Source: Thermoproteus uzoniensis 768-20
GTDB taxonomy: Archaea > Thermoproteota > Thermoprotei > Thermoproteales > Thermoproteaceae
NCBI RefSeq assembly: GCF_000193375.1
Contig: NC_015315.1
Span: forward strand, 1,248,622 to 1,312,621
Direction: 5' to 3'
DNA: 64,000 nucleotides
Shown: piece by piece, positions 59,940 through 64,000 of the stretch
Layout of the letters: each line of letters begins with the position of its first letter
How positions within the stretch are numbered: position 1 is the first letter of the stretch
Made by a program: the position numbers and the translations under genes
The notes under the pieces: generated by a model
Databases searched by the model: none
Told to the model about the DNA's origin: nothing
What the model saw: only the letters and a program-made list of their open reading frames with translations

Positions 59940-60641
59940 GTGGACTGCATCGCGGCGTCTGGCTTGGTCAAGAGCTATGGAGATCTGAGGGCCCTCGACG
60001 GCGTGACTTTCGGGGTGCCTTGCGGCGGGGCGGCGGCGCTTCTGGGCCCCAACGGCGCTGGGAAGTCCACCACGTTGAAAATCCTGGCGGGGCTCCTCAA
60101 GCCGGACGGGGGGAGGGCGTCGGTGGGGGGCTTCGAGGCCGGCTCCGAGGACGCCAGGCGCATCTCGGGCTATCTCCCCGAGGATCCCGAGCCGTATCTG
60201 GCCTTGACGGTGAGGGAGAATCTGGAGTACATGGCGGCCTTGAGGGGCGTCGAGGACTGGGGCTGGGTGGACGAGCTCGTGGAGGCGCTGGAGCTTAGGC
60301 GTTACCTGCGCTACAAGGCCTCCTCGATCTCTAGGGGCATTAGGCAGAGGCTCGCCGTGGCTATGGCCCTTGTCCACAAGCCGCAGGTGGCCCTCCTAGA
60401 CGAGCCGCTCAACTATCTGGACGTGCCTTCCCAAGAGGCCGTGGTGTCTCTCCTCGAATCTCTGAGGCCCACGGTCCTGGTCTCGACGCACATACTCTCG
60501 GTGGCCGGGCGCCTTGCCGACGAGGTGTTGATCATGTCGGGCGGCAAGATCGTCTGGCGGGGCCCTCTGGCCGAGGTGCCGGGCGCGCGGGAGAGAGGCC
60601 TCGAGGCCGCCGTGGCCGAGATCATCAGGAGGGGGCCATGA
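59940..60641 (+). CDS. ABC exporter ATP-binding protein
   Basis: Walker A GPNGAGKSTTLKILAG, signature SSISRGIRQRLAVAMAL and Walker B VALLDEPLNYLD are present in 233 residues; the signature serine-glycine reads SRG instead of SGG. The preceding LTVRENLEYMAALRGV is typical of ABC-2 exporters. GTG 59940 lies about 24 bases after TTTTATA (59914-59920), so it is leaderless. It overlaps the membrane partner gene by four bases. Confidence 0.89.
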   Translation: MDCIAASGLVKSYGDLRALDGVTFGVPCGGAAALLGPNGAGKSTTLKILAGLLKPDGGRASVGGFEAGSEDARRISGYLPEDPEPYLALTVRENLEYMAALRGVEDWGWVDELVEALELRRYLRYKASSISRGIRQRLAVAMALVHKPQVALLDEPLNYLDVPSQEAVVSLLESLRPTVLVSTHILSVAGRLADEVLIMSGGKIVWRGPLAEVPGARERGLEAAVAEIIRRGP

Positions 60642-61993
60642 GCCTTCTGGGGCTCGTCGTCAAGTCGCGCTTCACGGGCCCCTACGTGGTCCTTCTGGGG
60701 GTCAGCACCGCCTACATCACCCTCCAGGCTCTGTTAATGCCCAAGCTAGATCTGGCCCCTTTCGCGTTGATGGCGGTCTCGCTCGACGCGTTGATCACCG
60801 CGTTGGCGGTGCTGGGCGGAGGGCCCCTCGTGTTGAGGGCGGACCTCGACTTCCTGCTCCAGACGCCGGTGGGCAGATGGGCCCTCGCGGCCTCCCTCTA
60901 CGCCGCGCAGTTGCTCCTCTACTGGCCGTTCTTCCTCTACGTGGTCAGCATGTCTCTGCTAGTGCCCTACCTCGGCCTGGCCGAATCGCTGGCGGCTTCC
61001 CTCGCGCTGACGGCGCTGGCGGTCTCGGCCTCGGTCTCCTTCTACCGGCTCCCCCTCAAGCTCCGGGCCCTCGCCGCCGGCGTCCTCGGAGCCTGGCTAA
61101 TCTCGCCGGCTTTGGGCTGGCCCTACGCCCCCACCTCGGCCCTTCTGGGATCGCCCGCCGGCCTGGCCTTGGCCGCCGCGGCGGCTTCCGCCCTCTCCGC
61201 GCTGGCCCTCTCAGAGCTGAGGAGGCTGGAGTCCTACGTCTATCCCCACGGCGGCGCCGAGCTGGCGGGGCGCGAGGTCTCCTTCAGAGGCGCGGGCCCC
61301 GTCAAGGCGGTCTATCTGCTTAAGCTACACAACGTGAGCGTCGTGGGGCGCGGCGCGTGGGGCGGCGTCCAGTACAGGACCGGCAGGGTGGGCATGGGCA
61401 GGCTGGTGCTGGCGGTCTCCGCCGCATCTGCCGCGTACCTCGCGGCCTCTATGGCCTACGGCGGCCCCATCCCGGCCATAGTGGCGGTGTTTGCGGCCTC
61501 GGCGGCGTCGGCCTCGCTCATGGGGGCCGGCGCCGTTGCCAACGAGAGGCTCTGGATCTCCGCGGCGTCTCTGGGAGTCCGCTACATGAGGCATATGTTG
61601 TTCGCGATAGCCGCGTCCACGGCCGTCTTCCTCTCGCCGCTGGCCGCGGCCGGGGCGGCCGCCTGGCTGCTCGGCTCCCGCTACGGGCTGGGGGTCGCGA
61701 TCGCGGCGCTGGGCCAGATACCTCCCTTCGCGTCCCTCTACGCATATATATTCTCCCTCGTGTCCCCCTACCAGATCAAGGGAGAACACACTTGGCCTCT
61801 CAGGGTAGGCCTGAGGACGTTTCTCCTGAGCCTCTCCGCCTTCGCCTCGTTCGCCGCCGGCGCGGCCGCCGTAGCCTCCCCGATCGCCGGGCTCTACGCC
61901 TCTGCCATCCTGTACGCGTCCCTCCTGGCAATATCTCTGAGAAAGCCCCTCGAGAAGTCGCTGGAGAGCTTGGTCCTCAACGGGTTCGTCTAG
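60638..61993 (+). CDS. Membrane partner of the ABC exporter
   Basis: The 451-residue protein has about 12 hydrophobic segments and few charges, with a central soluble stretch near residues 190-250 (LRRLESYVYPHGGAELAGRE). No standard ABC-2 motif is evident, but coupling to the ATPase gene through ATGA and the size of similar crenarchaeal exporter partners support the role. A short charged loop (SPYQIKGEHTWPLRVGLR) could be a coupling helix. Substrate unknown. Confidence 0.72.
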   Translation: MSLLGLVVKSRFTGPYVVLLGVSTAYITLQALLMPKLDLAPFALMAVSLDALITALAVLGGGPLVLRADLDFLLQTPVGRWALAASLYAAQLLLYWPFFLYVVSMSLLVPYLGLAESLAASLALTALAVSASVSFYRLPLKLRALAAGVLGAWLISPALGWPYAPTSALLGSPAGLALAAAAASALSALALSELRRLESYVYPHGGAELAGREVSFRGAGPVKAVYLLKLHNVSVVGRGAWGGVQYRTGRVGMGRLVLAVSAASAAYLAASMAYGGPIPAIVAVFAASAASASLMGAGAVANERLWISAASLGVRYMRHMLFAIAASTAVFLSPLAAAGAAAWLLGSRYGLGVAIAALGQIPPFASLYAYIFSLVSPYQIKGEHTWPLRVGLRTFLLSLSAFASFAAGAAAVASPIAGLYASAILYASLLAISLRKPLEKSLESLVLNGFV

Positions 61994-62024
61994 ATAACTT
62001 AAAAAGGCGCACTATCCAGATGGC

Positions 62025-62444
62025 ATGAAGTATAGGCTGATGGACGTTCTGGCGTGCCCCTATGACAAGACATTTCCCCTCCGCCTGATAGTGATCAAGA
62101 GGACGGAGCACCCCGAGAGGCAGTACACTTGGCCCAGGAAGCCCTTCTGCGAGGAGTACTGCTCCTACCGCGATCTGAAGATCAAGGAGCACCCCAAGCC
62201 GGACACGCTCCCCTGCGAGGAGTGCCACAGATGGGAGATCGAGACCGGCGTGATATACTGCCCGACTTGCGGCAGGTGGTACCCGATAATAGAGGAGATA
62301 CCGCGCATGCTCCCCGACGAGTTGCGCAACGAGAAGGACGAGGTGGAGTTCTTGAAGTCCATAAAGGACGACTTGGAGAAGGTCGCCCCCGATCTCGCCA
62401 AGAAGATACTCTACGAGGGCAAGCCCTTCAAGCTCAAGCAGTAG
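62025..62444 (+). CDS. Trm112-like zinc protein
   Basis: It opens MKYRLMDVLACPYDKTFPLRL, the Trm112 start, and ends the conserved part with YCPTCGRWYPIIEEIPRMLPDEL. Extra cysteines (FCEEYCSY, LPCEECH) in the middle make it 139 residues instead of about 60. Trm112 activates methyltransferases acting on tRNA, rRNA and release factors. Which partner it serves is unknown. Confidence 0.82.
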   Translation: MKYRLMDVLACPYDKTFPLRLIVIKRTEHPERQYTWPRKPFCEEYCSYRDLKIKEHPKPDTLPCEECHRWEIETGVIYCPTCGRWYPIIEEIPRMLPDELRNEKDEVEFLKSIKDDLEKVAPDLAKKILYEGKPFKLKQ

Positions 62445-62518
62445 CCGGCAGACCGCAGACGCCCATCTGTTAACCTCTAGGCGCCGAACCGTTAAATTTA
62501 GCAAGGGGACGATCCCCC

Positions 62519-64000
62519 ATGGCAGGTAGGAGGGAGGTCTTCAAGTTATTGGGCGCGTTGGGCTTAGGACTAGCGGGGGGCCTCATAGCGGGCGGCCTGG
62601 CGCGCGGGCCTCCTCAGACCGTTGAGGCGTCGGGCGTTCCGCCCGCCTACTCAGTCGTGGTCCAGCCGCCGGGAGAGGCTAGACCTATGGTGGTCGCGGC
62701 CGATGGCGAGGTCGTTGTCGACTCGAGCGGCAGAATCGTCAGCGATTTAGGAGTATACCCGTCGGAAGGCGTCAACGAGTTGGGCGGGTATACCCAGACG
62801 GCCGGCATACAGGAGGCCGTGGCCTACCTGCTCAACACGGGAGGCGGCTTGGCTTTCATAAGGAGGGGCGACTACTACCCCAATAGGATAATACACATAG
62901 GAGTTATCAAGAGGGAGGTCCAAGTGATACTCGAGGGCGAGGGGCTCGCCACGAGGATACACCTATACGACAACAAGGGCAAGAGCCAGGCCTGGGCCTT
63001 CACTATAGGGACTCCCGGCGACTCGCCGACCGCCGACCAGGCTCCGCCCCCCGTCCTCCGCCGCCTGGCCTTCGTCAACGACATGAATAGGGGACCTCCC
63101 GTGGGTCCCATAGTGACTGGAGGGTACTACTCGGGAGGCGGCGCTGTCGGTAACGGCGTAATCCTCGAGGACATAACGGTGGTCGATCCGCCGACTTTAG
63201 CCGACGGCTCGGGGGCGCCTTCGCCCATAGGCTGGATCTGGTTCAACAACTCCTACGGGGTTAGAGTTAGGGGCTTCACGTACCTTGGAGCCAACCCCAA
63301 CAGCAAGAGCTCGACGGTAATAGTCAGCGACGGCGTCACGTTCACCGAGATCGACGAGTCCTACTTCATAAGCACAGCCAGGGCAGGTGTCGCAATATCC
63401 TCTGGGACGGGCACGATACAGATAGCGAACACCCAGATACTGGGCTTCAACATTGGGATAAACTATGGCAACACAGACGGTAGGAGTAAACTAATGATTA
63501 GTAACACAGTGATAGGCACGGATAGGGGTGGCGTCGAGAGCTACGGCGCCCAGCTATTTGTCAACACGCCAATATATGTCGACTACGGGTTCGTGGACGC
63601 CCTAATATGCTGTAGCCGCCTAGGTGGCGTAATTAGCCTACTGGACTCCGTGGCCAGGATAACCGTAATGGACTCAGAGGTACACTCATTAACCATAAGG
63701 GTGGAGACTAGGAATAGGCCTCAGAGCGACTTACTGCTAACGATTGAGGGGAGCAGGATTTTTGGTTCGGGCAACGGCCCATTAATAAACATACCCAGCA
63801 AATCCGCAGAGGGCTCTGTAGTTAGAGTCAGGCTATTGGATAATGAAATAGATAAGAGGGCCTCATCCGGCGAGTGGGCGTTGATAACCATACCCAATAA
63901 CGTGGTCTTCGAGGCTAGGGGCAATTACATAACCATGAACCAGGGCTTTGACACTATAATAGGCCTAAGCCAAGACCTAACCAACGGCTTCTACGAGCTC
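62519..64000 (+). CDS. Tat-type exported beta-helix (pectate-lyase-like) protein, 3' end outside window
   Basis: ATG 62519 opens a frame that stays open to the right edge (494 codons). MAGRREVFKLLGALGLG resembles a twin-arginine signal, with hydrophobic stretch to about residue 28. The remainder has repeated short beta-strands with Asn/Gly turns (IANTQILGFNIGINYG, LMISNTVIGT, LLLTIEGSRIFGSG), like right-handed beta-helix enzymes and viral spikes. From about 63400 on, GC falls from roughly 70% to below 50% and codons shift to TTA, CTA, ATA and ACT. The gene may thus be a mosaic. No catalytic residues are identified. Confidence 0.7.
   Translation, partial: MAGRREVFKLLGALGLGLAGGLIAGGLARGPPQTVEASGVPPAYSVVVQPPGEARPMVVAADGEVVVDSSGRIVSDLGVYPSEGVNELGGYTQTAGIQEAVAYLLNTGGGLAFIRRGDYYPNRIIHIGVIKREVQVILEGEGLATRIHLYDNKGKSQAWAFTIGTPGDSPTADQAPPPVLRRLAFVNDMNRGPPVGPIVTGGYYSGGGAVGNGVILEDITVVDPPTLADGSGAPSPIGWIWFNNSYGVRVRGFTYLGANPNSKSSTVIVSDGVTFTEIDESYFISTARAGVAISSGTGTIQIANTQILGFNIGINYGNTDGRSKLMISNTVIGTDRGGVESYGAQLFVNTPIYVDYGFVDALICCSRLGGVISLLDSVARITVMDSEVHSLTIRVETRNRPQSDLLLTIEGSRIFGSGNGPLINIPSKSAEGSVVRVRLLDNEIDKRASSGEWALITIPNNVVFEARGNYITMNQGFDTIIGLSQDLTNGFYEL

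Noticed and set aside
1-64000. CRISPR arrays, insertion sequences, rRNA genes or a replication origin
   Set aside because: No regularly spaced repeats, transposase genes, terminal inverted repeats, rRNA sequence or Orc1/Cdc6 gene were seen.

Overview
The window is a gene-dense stretch of a hyperthermophilic crenarchaeal chromosome, most likely family Thermoproteaceae (Thermoproteus or a close relative). Evidence in the sequence: a full-length reverse gyrase, archaeal or archaeal/eukaryotic-type ribosomal proteins (S28e, L7Ae, L24e, L34e, L40e), aIF1, the crenarchaeal archaeosine enzyme QueF-L, Taw1, NurA, ADP-forming acyl-CoA synthetase, high GC with AT-rich islands between genes, and tRNA genes broken by short introns at unusual positions. 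Many genes begin 22-26 bases after a TATA-like box with no room for a leader. I used that leaderless spacing to choose several starts (for example the SUI1 factor, L34e, NurA, Nudix and SppA-like genes).

Layout. 1-1800: pyruvate:ferredoxin oxidoreductase alpha (5'-truncated by the window) and beta, then a small cupin. 1963-9092: a large exported protein, a GH31 alpha-glucosidase overlapping tail to tail with a GH36 alpha-galactosidase-like enzyme, a membrane protein divergent from the latter over one shared TATA palindrome, and a 470-base gap with a gene fragment. 9093-14802: ADP-forming acyl-CoA synthetase subunits, a drug-efflux-type MFS protein, a GNAT acetyltransferase and an SppA-like serine protease with an extra C-terminal domain. 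14954-20268: threonine synthase, aspartokinase and aspartate-semialdehyde dehydrogenase facing homoserine dehydrogenase and a cation/H+ antiporter. 20310-21905: a decayed transporter gene and a HepT/MNT toxin-antitoxin pair led by a third unknown gene.

22085-32570: HtpX, Nudix, a compact four-gene run (unknown, HTH/Zn-ribbon, ferredoxin, L40e), a putative nuclease, Nnr, an M16 peptidase, a membrane-anchored HTH protein, Taw1, and a group of unknown proteins that includes an apparent kinase-like/deoxyribosyltransferase-like fusion. 32571-41916: a decayed second copy of the L34e gene, an exported protein, intact L34e with Cmk, a GltD-like flavoprotein with EtfB and EtfA, and reverse gyrase. 42065-47469 (minus strand): a drug-type ABC exporter, QueF-L overlapping a short TGT-like protein, and a duplicated-permease ABC importer.

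47582-64000: S28e-L24e and L7Ae, ArgS, aIF1 with two unknown genes, MTA phosphorylase, NurA coupled to a radical SAM protein, an iron/cobalamin-type ABC importer, two DUF131-type membrane proteins converging on each other, a hotdog thioesterase, tRNA-His, tRNA-Gly and tRNA-Arg (all with introns and encoded CCA), a DUF1286-type protein, another ABC exporter, a Trm112-like protein, and a Tat-type exported beta-helix protein that runs off the right edge and changes base composition halfway.

POR and the ADP-forming synthetase together give the usual archaeal route from pyruvate to acetate with ATP gain; the Etf genes suggest a flavin-based electron-transfer branch. The threonine branch from aspartate is present except for homoserine kinase. 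No CRISPR array, rRNA gene, replication initiator or intact insertion sequence was seen.
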